Assembly (NCBI GenBank): GCA_003963005.1
Contig: RXJW01000069.1
Coordinates: forward strand, 1-37,793
Source: Burkholderiales bacterium
Lineage (GTDB): Bacteria; Pseudomonadota; Gammaproteobacteria; Burkholderiales; Burkholderiaceae_C
Direction: 5' to 3'
DNA length: 37,793 nt
Positions 25,413-36,658 of the stretch are shown piece by piece. Position 1 is the first letter of the stretch. Each line of letters starts with the position of its first letter. Made by a program: the position numbers and the translations under genes. Under the pieces are notes generated by a model, which did not search any database, was not told the origin of the DNA, and worked only from the letters and a program-made list of their open reading frames with translations.

Positions 25413-25931
25413 ATGCCTGCCACCCTCCGTGCCCTGCGCGCCGACATCACCACCCTGCGGGTCGACGCCATCGTCAACGCCGCCAACTCCTCGCTGCTGG
25501 GCGGCGGCGGTGTCGACGGTGCCATCCACCGCGCGGCGGGGCCGGACCTGGTGCACGAATGCCGTCTGCTCGGCGGCTGCAAGACCGGGGACGCCAAGAT
25601 CACCGGGGGCTACCGGTTGCCCGCCCGGTACATCGTGCACACGGTCGGTCCGGTCTGGCGGGGCGGCGGGCATGGCGAGGCCGAACTGCTGGCGTCGTGC
25701 TACCGCCGCTCGCTCGAAGTGGCGGTTGCCAAGGGCGTGGCGTCGCTCGCGTTCCCGAGCATCAGCACGGGCATCTACGGCTATCCGGTGGAGCTGGCGG
25801 CCGAGGTCGCGATTGCGACGGTGCGCGCCGTGAGTTCGGGACAAGCGCAGCTGGGTGAGGTGATCTTCTGCTGCTTCACCGCCGCGGATCTGGCGGTGTA
25901 CGAAGCGGCTTTGAAGGGCCCGCGCGCCTGA
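25413..25931 (+). CDS. Macrodomain protein (O-acetyl-ADP-ribose deacetylase, MacroD/YmdB-like)
   Basis: A 172-residue single macrodomain. [27 protein letters not shown] (residues about 20-46) is the ADP-ribose pocket with the catalytic Asn/Asp loop, [27 protein letters not shown] follows, and [15 protein letters not shown] is the phosphate loop. The MacroD group removes ADP-ribose from proteins, RNA or O-acetyl-ADP-ribose. It begins 31 bases after the alkB stop in the same direction, so it may be cotranscribed; no partner ADP-ribosyltransferase is seen. Confidence 0.95.
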   Translation: MPATLRALRADITTLRVDAIVNAANSSLLGGGGVDGAIHRAAGPDLVHECRLLGGCKTGDAKITGGYRLPARYIVHTVGPVWRGGGHGEAELLASCYRRSLEVAVAKGVASLAFPSISTGIYGYPVELAAEVAIATVRAVSSGQAQLGEVIFCCFTAADLAVYEAALKGPRA

Positions 25932-25969
25932 GAGTGCCGGCCTGGTGCGGGCCAAGCCGCTTAGCGACG

Positions 25970-26332
25970 CTAGGGCGCTGGTCGAGCCTGATCTCGAAAC
26001 GCCACGACGAAGTCCTTGGCCTCGTCCAGCGTGGCCGGGTACCGGACCGAGCGCGCACCACCCGACTCGGTCGTGCAGTAAACGGTATGAAAGCGGAAGC
26101 CATGCGCCACCAGAAACTGGACCTTCTTCCACTGACGCACGTCGGCCGACCGCGGCGCCGAGAACTTGCGGCTCAACATCTCCATGGGAGCGCTGCACTG
26201 AGGGCAGCGTCGCGATGCCGTGCTGACGGGCAACTTGAACGACTTCCGGCAACTGAAGCACACGAAAGGGAAGCGAAACCCTTGCGCACGCTTGTGCTTC
26301 GGAAAGCTTGAGTGGTGACGGAACTTGCCCAT
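25970..26332 (-). CDS. Hypothetical zinc-ribbon protein
   Basis: A 120-residue basic protein. MGKFRHHSSFPKHKRAQGFRFPFVCFSCRKSFKLP and RRCPQCSAPMEMLSRKFSAPRS contain two C-x2-C pairs (CFSC and CPQC), spaced like a zinc ribbon, near residues 25-45. A C-terminal segment ATLDEAKDFVVAFRDQ is helical. No named family; a nucleic-acid-binding role is only inferred from the ribbon and the basic tail. GC content is visibly lower than in the flanking conserved genes. Confidence 0.7.
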   Translation of the reverse strand: MGKFRHHSSFPKHKRAQGFRFPFVCFSCRKSFKLPVSTASRRCPQCSAPMEMLSRKFSAPRSADVRQWKKVQFLVAHGFRFHTVYCTTESGGARSVRYPATLDEAKDFVVAFRDQARPAP

Positions 26333-26392
26333 GTCAACAATGGTTGGCGTTGGCGGGGAGCGGCGTGTCGCGAGCGCAAGTGGCGCAGCGCG

Positions 26393-26833
26393 TCATGACC
26401 CGCCCAACAGCGCTTTGGCCATCTGTGTCGCCAGTTTCGGCGTTGCCATCAGCGTGTCCTTGAATATGGCGAGATAGTCGTCGTCGGTGGCAGACTCACC
26501 CCCGGCCAGCCTGTCGGTCGCGATGCAAAGGATGCAAAAGTCTGCATGCTCGCCGCGCAGCAGGCGCTGCAACTGACTGACCTGGTCGTAGGGAAACACG
26601 CTGCGGCTGAACGTGAGCGACCTGACGCCATCGCCGTAGAAGTCCAGTTGATGGAACCACGTGTCGGACGCCTCCCAGTGTCCGAGGCGCGGCACGAGCA
26701 CGTCTTCTATCGATTGCACCAGCCGAAGATCGATATCGCCGTGCGCGACGCCTTGCGCGTCGAACACACGGCGCGGGGTGAGCATGCGCGCGAGGCGGTG
26801 ATGGAAGTCAGTGTCGTGGGCGGTGATGTCCAT
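26393..26833 (-). CDS. Hypothetical protein
   Basis: A 146-residue soluble acidic protein: MDITAHDTDFHHRLARMLTPRRVFDAQGVAHGDIDLRLVQSIEDVLVPRLGHWEASDTWFHQLDFYGDG, then RSVFPYDQVSQLQRLLRGEHADFCILCIATDRLAGG. No family is recognised; no signal peptide or membrane segment. ATG 26833 is taken because the 48 upstream residues of the open frame are encoded by the palindrome-bearing spacer and do not read like protein. Lower GC than the neighbours, so possible recent acquisition. Confidence 0.6.
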   Translation of the reverse strand: MDITAHDTDFHHRLARMLTPRRVFDAQGVAHGDIDLRLVQSIEDVLVPRLGHWEASDTWFHQLDFYGDGVRSLTFSRSVFPYDQVSQLQRLLRGEHADFCILCIATDRLAGGESATDDDYLAIFKDTLMATPKLATQMAKALLGGS

Positions 26834-26906
26834 GAGCGGAGAACGGGCTGTGGCAACCGTGGTGCCGCTGACGTTAGCCGAAAGCCGCGTTTCGCGAGCA
26901 ACAGGC

Positions 26907-26928
26907 GTAGGGCGGGTCACGACCCGCC
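26907..26928. repeat. REP-like hairpin with GTAG foot
   Basis: GTAG (26907-26910) is immediately followed by ggcgggtc-ac-gacccgcc, an 8-base perfect stem with a 2-base loop. A GTAG tetranucleotide at the foot of a short GC hairpin is the layout recognised by REP-associated tyrosine transposases, and a RAYT gene lies at 6263-7132. A match between this hairpin and that enzyme is inferred. Confidence 0.5.
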
Positions 26929-26961
26929 AGGCACCTGACGTCAGCCGGGTCACAGAGAGCC

Positions 26962-26977
26962 GTGGGGCATGCCCCAC
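26962..26977. repeat. 16-bp perfect palindrome, second REP-like element
   Basis: gtggggca-tgccccac is a perfect palindrome 33 bases after the GTAG hairpin. Together they look like a pair of REP units, as found in BIME-type arrangements. They sit in the spacer between the 146-residue unknown gene and the alpha/beta hydrolase gene. Confidence 0.45.
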
Positions 26978-27009
26978 CAGTGCCGCGTGCGGAGACGAGG
27001 AACGGTGGG

Positions 27010-27699
27010 CTAAGCAAGCTTGCGAAAGAAATCCAGCACCAGTCGTGCAGCCGCGTCCGGTGCTGCCTGGAGCAGGCCATGCGGTCCCGGCACGTCCACC
27101 ACCTGAAGGGCAGGCTGAGCGACTTTGATGGTCTCGGCAGCGGACCTGGGAATCAGACGATCTTCCGTGGCGCGGAGGTAGAGCATGGGTGCCACGACCC
27201 GGGCCAGACTGGCTGAAGCGTCGATCGAGAGCACGCCGGCCAGTCGCGCACCCAGCACTTTGGACGACACGGGTGCCAGCGCATCGGCCAGCAACCGTCG
27301 AAGCTCAGGTGTTGCATGCCGGCCCAAGAGTGCCAGAGTCGACAGTGCAGCGGGCAGCGCACGGAATGGCAGCACGCTCGCCAGCGGTTTGAATGCCCCG
27401 AGCGCTGGATGCGGGTTTCGTGCAAAGGTGCAGCAGAGCACGAGCCCCTTGACGCGCTTTGGGTACTTTGCAGCCAGCGAGATGGCGATGGGGCCTGAAA
27501 AGGATTCACCGAGCAGCACGATGGGATCCTCGCCCGGTATTGCGGCTTCGACGCAGCGCTCCAGTTCCGCATAACCGGCAGCGGCAGTCGTCGGAAACCT
27601 GACAACCGCGACCGGGATCGCTCCTGCCGGCGCGTCCAGCAACGGCTTGAACAGCAGCCCGGTGCCGTCCAAGCCCGGGAGAAGAACCAGCGTGGTCAT
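27010..27699 (-). CDS. Alpha/beta-hydrolase
   Basis: A 229-residue protein: MTTLVLLPGLDGTGLLFKPLLDA at the start, the nucleophile elbow GESFSGPIA (Ser near residue 66), the acid ATEDRLIP and the His in DVPGPHGLLQAAP. The triad is therefore complete. There is no long cap domain and no signal peptide, so it is a cytoplasmic esterase or related hydrolase; substrate unknown. Next gene on the same strand starts about 1.1 kb upstream, with a 135-base gap between them containing nothing I can name. Confidence 0.88.
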   Translation of the reverse strand: MTTLVLLPGLDGTGLLFKPLLDAPAGAIPVAVVRFPTTAAAGYAELERCVEAAIPGEDPIVLLGESFSGPIAISLAAKYPKRVKGLVLCCTFARNPHPALGAFKPLASVLPFRALPAALSTLALLGRHATPELRRLLADALAPVSSKVLGARLAGVLSIDASASLARVVAPMLYLRATEDRLIPRSAAETIKVAQPALQVVDVPGPHGLLQAAPDAAARLVLDFFRKLA

Positions 27700-27834
27700 G
27701 GGCAGTCAGTATCCCGCCATCGGTTTGCAGACAAGCGGAGGATGCGTGCGAGCGGCCCTCGGGGCGAGGTTTCTGGCCATTGCACCTGCCCGCAGGCCGC
27801 GCGAGCGGCAGGTGCAGGGCCGATCGGCGTCGAA

Positions 27835-28815
27835 TCAGGCCAGAGGCAGGTCCCCCTGCAAGGCCCTGCTCTCGCGATCGTGCAGTTCGACGACCGGCAA
27901 CAGCGCGGGATGGACCGTGCCCGAGCCGAGGGATTCCAGGAACTGACAGGACGCGAAACCGGCCGCCGTCGCTTCGTAGCGCGCCACCCACGCGTCCCGC
28001 ACCGGGCGACGTGCAGGGTCCACCGGCCAGAGACCGGGCCTCGGCCGCATGTGGCCGGTGATCCCCGCGCGCCAGGGTTTGGCCGTGAGCCTGGCGCGGA
28101 AGCAGCGCTGGTTCAGGCACATGCGCACGTAGACGGGGTCTGCCCCGACGGCTGCGAAGAACCGCTGGACCTCCGGGGCCTGCGGTTCGAACGGCTGATG
28201 GGTGGCCAGCAGCCGCAGTCCGGCAGGCGTCCGGTACAGCCGCAGGTGCCAGTCGGGATGGCTGGCGAGGTAGGTGGTGATGCGCTGTCGCGCCACGTGA
28301 CTCGCGCCGCCGCGCAGGGCGGTGACGCGCTGTCGAACGAAGGAGGCCACGGGCGATGACAGGAAAACGGAGATGAAAATCAGCCCGGCTGCCAGGCCCC
28401 AACGATGACTCTGCAGCCCCACCATCGCACAGCCGAAAGCAAGCACGCCGAACGCGAGCAGCGCGTCCTTGCCGCGCGCCGACGGCTCGAAGTCGATGTC
28501 GGCGAACAGCGCGCGGGGGGTGTTGAGGCAATGGGCACCGTAGGCGTTCCGCGTGATGACCTCCTCGCCATGGCGCGACAGGATTTCCTCGCGGATGGGC
28601 ACCCCGAAGGCACCGTTGTAGGCCGCCTTGCGTTCCCGGCGCTCGATCTTCTCGCCGGCGAGGGCCCGGGCCAGCGCCTCGGCCGCTCGGGCCTGCGCCA
28701 TCTCCAGGGCTTCTGATTCGCTCTCGTTGGACCAACCGAAGCGTCGAACCGTGATCTGCCGCTGGGCATCTCGGTGGTGCTGGCGGGCCTCTGCCCAGAA
28801 CTCTGGAACGATCAT
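27835..28815 (-). CDS. Conserved-looking membrane protein, unknown function
   Basis: A 326-residue protein. Residues 1-110: MIVPEFWAEARQHHRDAQRQITVRRFGWSNESESEALEMAQARAAEALARALAGEK, then KAAYNGAFGVPIREEILSRHGEEVITRNAYGAHCLNTPRALFADIDFE. About residues 115-160 are two hydrophobic segments. The rest is soluble: RLYRTPAGLRLLATHQPFEPQ, GADPVYVRMCLNQRCFRARLTAKPWR and MRPRPGLWPVDPARRP. I believe similar proteins exist in other Burkholderiales without known function. The FADIDFE (DxD) and RLYRTPAGLRLL blocks loosely recall archaeo-eukaryotic primase motifs, but this is speculative. It lies 53 bases downstream of dnaE2 on the same strand. Confidence 0.7.
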   Translation of the reverse strand: MIVPEFWAEARQHHRDAQRQITVRRFGWSNESESEALEMAQARAAEALARALAGEKIERRERKAAYNGAFGVPIREEILSRHGEEVITRNAYGAHCLNTPRALFADIDFEPSARGKDALLAFGVLAFGCAMVGLQSHRWGLAAGLIFISVFLSSPVASFVRQRVTALRGGASHVARQRITTYLASHPDWHLRLYRTPAGLRLLATHQPFEPQAPEVQRFFAAVGADPVYVRMCLNQRCFRARLTAKPWRAGITGHMRPRPGLWPVDPARRPVRDAWVARYEATAAGFASCQFLESLGSGTVHPALLPVVELHDRESRALQGDLPLA

Positions 28816-28868
28816 GCGGTTTGAAGCGATCAGGCGCGGTGATGGGGAACTATGCCCCGACCGCCGCC

Positions 28869-32128
<3,260 letters not shown>

Positions 32129-32132
<4 letters not shown>

Positions 32133-33433
32133 GCGAACACCCCGTGCAGGAACCAGCCGGAGGCCCGCGCCGTTGCCGGGTCGGGGAAGCGCTCGTGGTA
32201 GACCCAGAGCAGCCCGCGGGCGGCGCTGCGGTAGACGAAGTAGTCGCGCGTCTGCAGGCCGCCGCCCTGCCACCAGCCGGTCTCGATGCGGTGCGGGCCG
32301 CTGATGCGTGTGAGCGGCCCGGCGAAGAGCGGCTGCTCGCGGGCGTCGCAGCGCAGCGGCAACGGCGGGTCGACGAGCCAGGTGGGCTGCGGGCCCGGCG
32401 GCGGGCGCACGGCGGGGGCCGCCGGGGCGGGCGGGCAGGGCCAGGGCTGCCAGTCCTGCATGCGGTCCAGGCGGTGGTCCTCGCGCAGCCGGCCCTGGCG
32501 CACGTGGGCCGGCCCCAGGCGCACCGACAGCCGCTCCAGCAGCGCATGGGTGGTGGTGTGCTCCTGCTCGTCGGCCGACCCCGGCAGCAGGCCGCCGCTG
32601 AGTTCCTGCAGCGGCAGCAGCTGCTCGGCGCTGAGCGAGATTTCGCCGGCCGGCGCGGCCAGCGTGGTGCGGGCCAGGTGCTCGCCCAGCAAGCGCGTGA
32701 GGCGGGTGAGGTCGCGCGTGGTGTCGGCGGTGGCGACGGTGAGTTCGCCGCTGCCGGCCACGTCGCGGGCGCGCATGGCGTCGTGCTGCCAGGCCAGGCG
32801 CAGCGCGCGCACGCCGGCATGGCGGGCCGAGAGGAAGGCGCAGAGCTGGCGCAGCAGCGTCTCGGCGAAGTTGAGCAGCACCGGGGCGTGCTCCACGCGC
32901 CAGGGCAGCTCCAGCCGGGCCTCGAAGCGGTCGGGCAGCGTGAGCCAGTCGTGGGCTTCGGGCAGGTCGCCGTAGGCCTGGTCCAGCGCGGTCAACAGCC
33001 CGGGGCCGAAGCGTCGGGCCAGCGGCGCGCGCGGCAGCCGGCGCAACTCGCCCAGCGAGCGGCAGCCCAGCCGCGCCAGCATCGCGTGGTGGGCCTGGGC
33101 GGCGCTGAGTGCGTGCAGAGGCAGGGCGTCCAGCCGCTCGGTGAAGGGCCCGCGGGGCGGCGCCTCGGGGCAGCGGGCGAGGGCCAGCGCGCCGAGTGCC
33201 GTCGGCGCCCAGGCGGTGGCACCGAGCGCCAGGCCCGCCTGGGCCGCCCCGGCCTGCAGCCGCAGCCGCAAGGCGCGAGCGCCGCGGAACAGCCGCAGGC
33301 TCGCCGACACCTCGGCCAGCACGGCTTCTTCGAGCCGCGTCACGCGCGGCGTGAAGCTCAGCGCCAGCCAGGCGAGGGCGTCGGCATCTCCGACCGGGGC
33401 CTCAGGCGTGCAGCACAGGGCGAGCCAGCGCAT
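32129..33433 (-). CDS. imuB: ImuB, Y-family-like polymerase subunit of the mutasome
   Basis: A 434-residue protein. The N-terminus MRWLALCCTPEAPVGDADALAWLALSFTPRVTRLEEAVLAEVSASLRLFRG is the ImuB version of a Y-family polymerase, and the C-terminus GPHRIETGWWQGGGLQTRDYFVYRSAARGLLWVYHER is typical of ImuB. The catalytic acidic residues of active Y polymerases are not seen; ImuB is known to act as an adaptor, binding the sliding clamp, ImuA and DnaE2. It overlaps imuA at its 5' end by 32 bases and dnaE2 at its 3' end by four. Confidence 0.93.
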
Positions 33434-34298
33434 CGGGGCGCTCCGTGGGCGGGGTGATGGGCGTGGGGGTTGGCGTGGGTGCCGGCTGCGGCTGGCGCCG
33501 GGCAGCGGTCAGCAGCGGCTCCACGGCCCCGGGAATGGCCGGCAGCGCCAGCCACCCCTCGTGCGCCGGGCCGCGGCGCTTGAGCAGGTGCACGTCCAGC
33601 GCCCAGCCCTCGCCCGGCTGCACCACCAGGCGCAGCGGCGCGGCGGACGATTGCGTGCGCTGGCGCTCCGGTCGCACGAGGAAGGCCGGGGCGCTGGAGC
33701 CGAGCGCGGCCACCTGCAGCCGGCGCACCTGCTCCGGCCGGGCCTCGGGCAGCCAGGCCAGCACGGTCACCTGCGACTTGATGGCCTGCTCGGCTGCCCA
33801 CAGGCTCTCGGCCGGCGTGCGGGCCGTGACCCACACCAGGGCTGAGGCCGGCAGCCCCAGTCCCTGGAGGCCGGGCAGGTGGGGGATGTGGGGCGGGTTG
33901 ATGAGCAGCAGCGAGCGCAGCAGGGCCGACGGGGCCGGTCGTGGGCGCCGGCTGGCTGAGCGAGCCGAAGCACGCGGAGCCGGTGGCGCCTGCCCCGCCC
34001 ACCAGCCGCGCAGCGCGGGGCCCAGCAGTCGCCACTCCAGCACGCCGGCTTGGGGCGTCAGCAGTTCAGTGACGGCCCGCAGCGGCCAGCCGCCGCCGGG
34101 CAGTTCGGCGTCCAGCGCCTCGAAGCCGCTGGCCAGCACCGGCTCGGCCGTGCGCCCCAGGCTGTTGCCCCGCCACAGCCGCCCCTGCAGCCCGGCCGTG
34201 TCTTCCAGCGCGGGCGGCCGAGGCGGCATGGCCGGCGCAGGCGAGTGCAGTGCCACAGGCATCGACAGGGACGGGGAAGCAACGGAGGCGGGCAGCAT
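33402..34298 (-). CDS. imuA: ImuA, mutasome accessory protein (SulA/RecA-like)
   Basis: A 298-residue protein. LQGRLWRGNSLGRTAEPVLASGFEALDAELPGGGWPLRAVTELL is the ImuA hallmark; a RecA-like core (LLLINPPHIPHLPGLQGLGLPASALVWVTARTPAESLWAAEQAIKS) follows, then AWLPEARPEQVRRLQVAALGS. The C-terminal 30 residues are a Pro/Thr tail (PTPTPTPITPP) whose coding overlaps the imuB start. ImuA is required for DnaE2-dependent mutagenesis. In-frame ATGs at 34298, 34262 and 34229 are possible starts; the conserved part begins later than all three. Confidence 0.9.
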   Translation of the reverse strand: MLPASVASPSLSMPVALHSPAPAMPPRPPALEDTAGLQGRLWRGNSLGRTAEPVLASGFEALDAELPGGGWPLRAVTELLTPQAGVLEWRLLGPALRGWWAGQAPPAPRASARSASRRPRPAPSALLRSLLLINPPHIPHLPGLQGLGLPASALVWVTARTPAESLWAAEQAIKSQVTVLAWLPEARPEQVRRLQVAALGSSAPAFLVRPERQRTQSSAAPLRLVVQPGEGWALDVHLLKRRGPAHEGWLALPAIPGAVEPLLTAARRQPQPAPTPTPTPITPPTERPDALARPVLHA

Positions 34299-34389
34299 GG
34301 CCAGGGCTCGGAACGGCAGGAGGGGCAGGAAAAACGGTCAGAACCACTGTGGGGTGGGGGAAGAAACCGGAGCTTGGATGAGACCACAA

Positions 34390-34409
34390 TACTGTATGTA
34401 TATCCAGTA
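34390..34409. promoter_or_regulatory. LexA (SOS) box upstream of imuA
   Basis: TACTGTATGTATATCCAGTA fits the E. coli-type LexA box TACTGT-N8-ACAGTA with an intact CTG-N10-CAG core. It is about 92 bases upstream of the imuA ATG and oriented to cover the promoter, probably with TATTGT (reverse strand, just inside) as the -10. It makes imuA-imuB-dnaE2 an SOS operon. Confidence 0.9.
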
Positions 34410-34530
34410 TTTTTACAGAGCTGCTGCCATCCCCGGGCCGCGAAGGGGCCTTTCCGCCCACGGCTGATCTCCGCCCGTGCTGAGCGGCGCCGGCGGGTTC
34501 CTGTGGCCCGCAGGGCAGGCCTTGAAGGCC

Positions 34531-35577
34531 TCAGGCGAAGCCGTCGCCGTCGAAATCGACCTCGTCCTCGTCCCGCGTCAGCGTGGGGGCCGAGTCCCGG
34601 GGGCGCATGGCTTCGAGCTGCTCCCGCAGCTTGGCGACCTGGTCATGCCAGTAGTTGGGCGTGCCGAACCACGGGAAGGCGAGCGGGAAGGCCGGGTCGC
34701 CCCAGCGCCGGGCCAGCCAGGCGCTGTGGTGGATCATGCGCATCGTGCGCAGCGGCTCGATCAGGCGCAGCTCGCGGTCGTCGAACTCGGCGATCTGTTC
34801 GTAGCCGTCCAGCACCGCGTTGAGCAGCTGCCGCGCGGCATCGGCTTCGCCGGGCAGCAGCATCCACAGGTCCTGCACGACCGGGCCGGTGACGGCGTCG
34901 TCCAGGTCCACGAAGTGCGGGCCGCGGTCGGGCGTCCAGAGGATGTTGCCGGGGTGGCAGTCGCCGTGCAGCCGCGTGAGCTGCAGGTCGGGCAGGCTGT
35001 CGAACGCAGCCTGGATGGCGGCGATGCAGCGCTGGGCGGCGTCGTCCCAGGCCGGGGCGATTTCAGGCGGCAGGGCGTCGTGGGCCATCAGCCAGTCGCG
35101 CGCAGCCTGGGCCGGCGCGGCACTCGCCCAGGCCAGACGCTCGGCGAAGGGCTTCTGGCGGCCCACGCCATGCAGGCGCGCCAGCAGGCGGCCGATCCAG
35201 CGCAGCACCTCGGGGTCTTCCAGTTCCGGGCCGCGGCCGCCCTGGCGCGGCGTGACGGCCAGGCGCTGGCCGTCGTGGTGGAAGAGCGTGGAGCCACCGG
35301 CCAGCGGCCAGGGCGCGGCCACCGGCACCTCGGCCGCCGCCAGTTCAGCGGCGAAGGCGTGCTCCTCCAGGATCTGTGCATCGCTCCAGCGGCCGGGGCG
35401 GTAGAACTTGGCGACCACAGCGCCGCCGTCTTCCAGGTGCAGCATCAGCACCCGGTTCTCGAAGGAGTTGAGCTGCAGCAGGCGGCCATCGGCGCGCAGG
35501 CCGGCGGCGTCGAGCGCATCGAGCATGAACTCGGGCGTCAGGTCGCCGAAGCTGAGGTCAGGGGTGGCGTCGTGCAT
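34531..35577 (-). CDS. srkA: SrkA (YihE/RdoA) stress-response kinase
   Basis: A 348-residue protein kinase-like fold of the SrkA/RdoA family. It shows GLRADGRLLQLNSFENRVLML near the N-terminus, VVAKFYRPGRWSDAQILEEHAF with the ATP-binding Lys, the catalytic loop LTRLHGDCHPGNILW near residue 205, FVDLDDAVTGPVVQDLWMLLPG (DxD metal loop) and TMRMIHHSAWLARRW. SrkA phosphorylates protein substrates and counters programmed cell death under stress in E. coli. The C-terminal acidic tail (TRDEDEVDFDGDGF) is longer than needed for the fold. It lies downstream of the DUF2726 gene. Confidence 0.95.
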   Translation of the reverse strand: MHDATPDLSFGDLTPEFMLDALDAAGLRADGRLLQLNSFENRVLMLHLEDGGAVVAKFYRPGRWSDAQILEEHAFAAELAAAEVPVAAPWPLAGGSTLFHHDGQRLAVTPRQGGRGPELEDPEVLRWIGRLLARLHGVGRQKPFAERLAWASAAPAQAARDWLMAHDALPPEIAPAWDDAAQRCIAAIQAAFDSLPDLQLTRLHGDCHPGNILWTPDRGPHFVDLDDAVTGPVVQDLWMLLPGEADAARQLLNAVLDGYEQIAEFDDRELRLIEPLRTMRMIHHSAWLARRWGDPAFPLAFPWFGTPNYWHDQVAKLREQLEAMRPRDSAPTLTRDEDEVDFDGDGFA

Positions 35578-35604
35578 CCGGCGAGTGTCGCCGGGATGGC
35601 AGGG

Positions 35605-36507
35605 TCAGCGCCGGCGCGGGCGCTCGGTGGCGTAGCGCGGCGCGTCCACGACCACGCCGACGATGTCGTCCATCATGGCTTCGTCGTCGGCGTCGTCCAG
35701 CACCGGCAGGTTGCGCGGGTGGTAGCGGGCCGTGTCGAGGCTGCGTGGGGCCAGCCGGCGCTGCGGTGCCGGCGCGGGCGTGTGGCTCGGCATGTGCAGC
35801 GGCGAGTGCATCGGCGCATGCAGCGGTGTGTGCCGCGTCACGCGCGGGTAGCGCTCCTCGGCGTGGTCGTGGCTGCCGGCGAACACGCTGGCGTCCTGCC
35901 ACAGCGGCAGCGGCTGCGAGAACTGGCCCCAGTCGCTGCCGTACTCGTCCTCGCCCAGGCCGCTGCGGCGGCGCGTCAGGCCCGCCGTGGCGGCCGGTGC
36001 CGGCAGCGGGCCTCGCGTGTTGCTGCCCTGCGGCACGAGCAGTTGCAGTTCGGCGATGCTGGGCAGTTGGTCCATCGCGCAGCGCAGGTAGCGCACGCGG
36101 CAGGCCGACAGCACGGCATGCTTGATCTGCAGGGTGCGCGGCGTCACGCCCCGCTCGCCTTCGAGGTCGATGGCAGCCAGCACGCGGCCGTTCGGGCTGC
36201 AGATGGCAAAGGTGACGTGGGCCGCGCCGAGCAGGTCGAACCAGTAGCGCACTTCCTTGGCCTCGGTCGGCTGGCAAAAGCGCACCAGGGGCAGCTTGGA
36301 GAGCACGACATGGTGGGGCAGGGCTTCGCGCAGCAACCGGAAGACGCGGCGCTCATCCGTCGTGAACACCGGCCGTGCCGTGAGCGACCACTCCGCGGGC
36401 AGGCCTTTGGTGGCGTGCGCCGGCCGCCGCAGCGCCCAGATCAGGCTGACGGCCAGACCGAGCACGCAAACAGCCAGGGCGGCGATCCAATAGACGGCGT
36501 ACGGCAT
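35605..36507 (-). CDS. DUF2726 protein with His/Pro repeats
   Basis: A 300-residue protein. MPYAVYWIAALAVCVLGLAVSLIWALRR is an N-terminal membrane segment. PVFTTDERRVFRLLREALPHHVVLSKLPLVRFCQP, FAICSPNGRVLAAIDLEGERG and TLQIKHAVLSACRVRYLRC are the DUF2726 core, which has a restriction-endonuclease-like look (DLEG, Q-x-K). Its C-terminal half is variable and carries a five-fold repeat HTPL-HAPM-HSPL-HMPS-HTPA, a string of spaced histidines that could bind metal. Function unknown. The 151 bases up to the GNAT gene hold no gene. Confidence 0.85.
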   Translation of the reverse strand: MPYAVYWIAALAVCVLGLAVSLIWALRRPAHATKGLPAEWSLTARPVFTTDERRVFRLLREALPHHVVLSKLPLVRFCQPTEAKEVRYWFDLLGAAHVTFAICSPNGRVLAAIDLEGERGVTPRTLQIKHAVLSACRVRYLRCAMDQLPSIAELQLLVPQGSNTRGPLPAPAATAGLTRRRSGLGEDEYGSDWGQFSQPLPLWQDASVFAGSHDHAEERYPRVTRHTPLHAPMHSPLHMPSHTPAPAPQRRLAPRSLDTARYHPRNLPVLDDADDEAMMDDIVGVVVDAPRYATERPRRR

Positions 36508-36658
36508 GTCCCTCGGGGGTTGGGGCAGCAGCGCCGAAGGCCCAGCGCGGCCAAAAGTTCAATGTAGCCGAACGTCCCCAAAAAGAAGTACTCGCAAGCC
36601 CCGATAACCCCGGGCCTGAGGGGGGCCGGCGGGCGCACAGTCCGTCGTCAAGCTGACG

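Noticed and set aside
24117..26261. A 714-codon reverse open frame
   Set aside because: Antisense to alkB and the macrodomain gene, which carry complete motifs.
26907..26977. A CRISPR array
   Set aside because: Only two different palindromes, with no repeated unit and no cas genes.
34477..36567. A 696-codon forward open frame
   Set aside because: Antisense to srkA and the DUF2726 gene, both recognisable.
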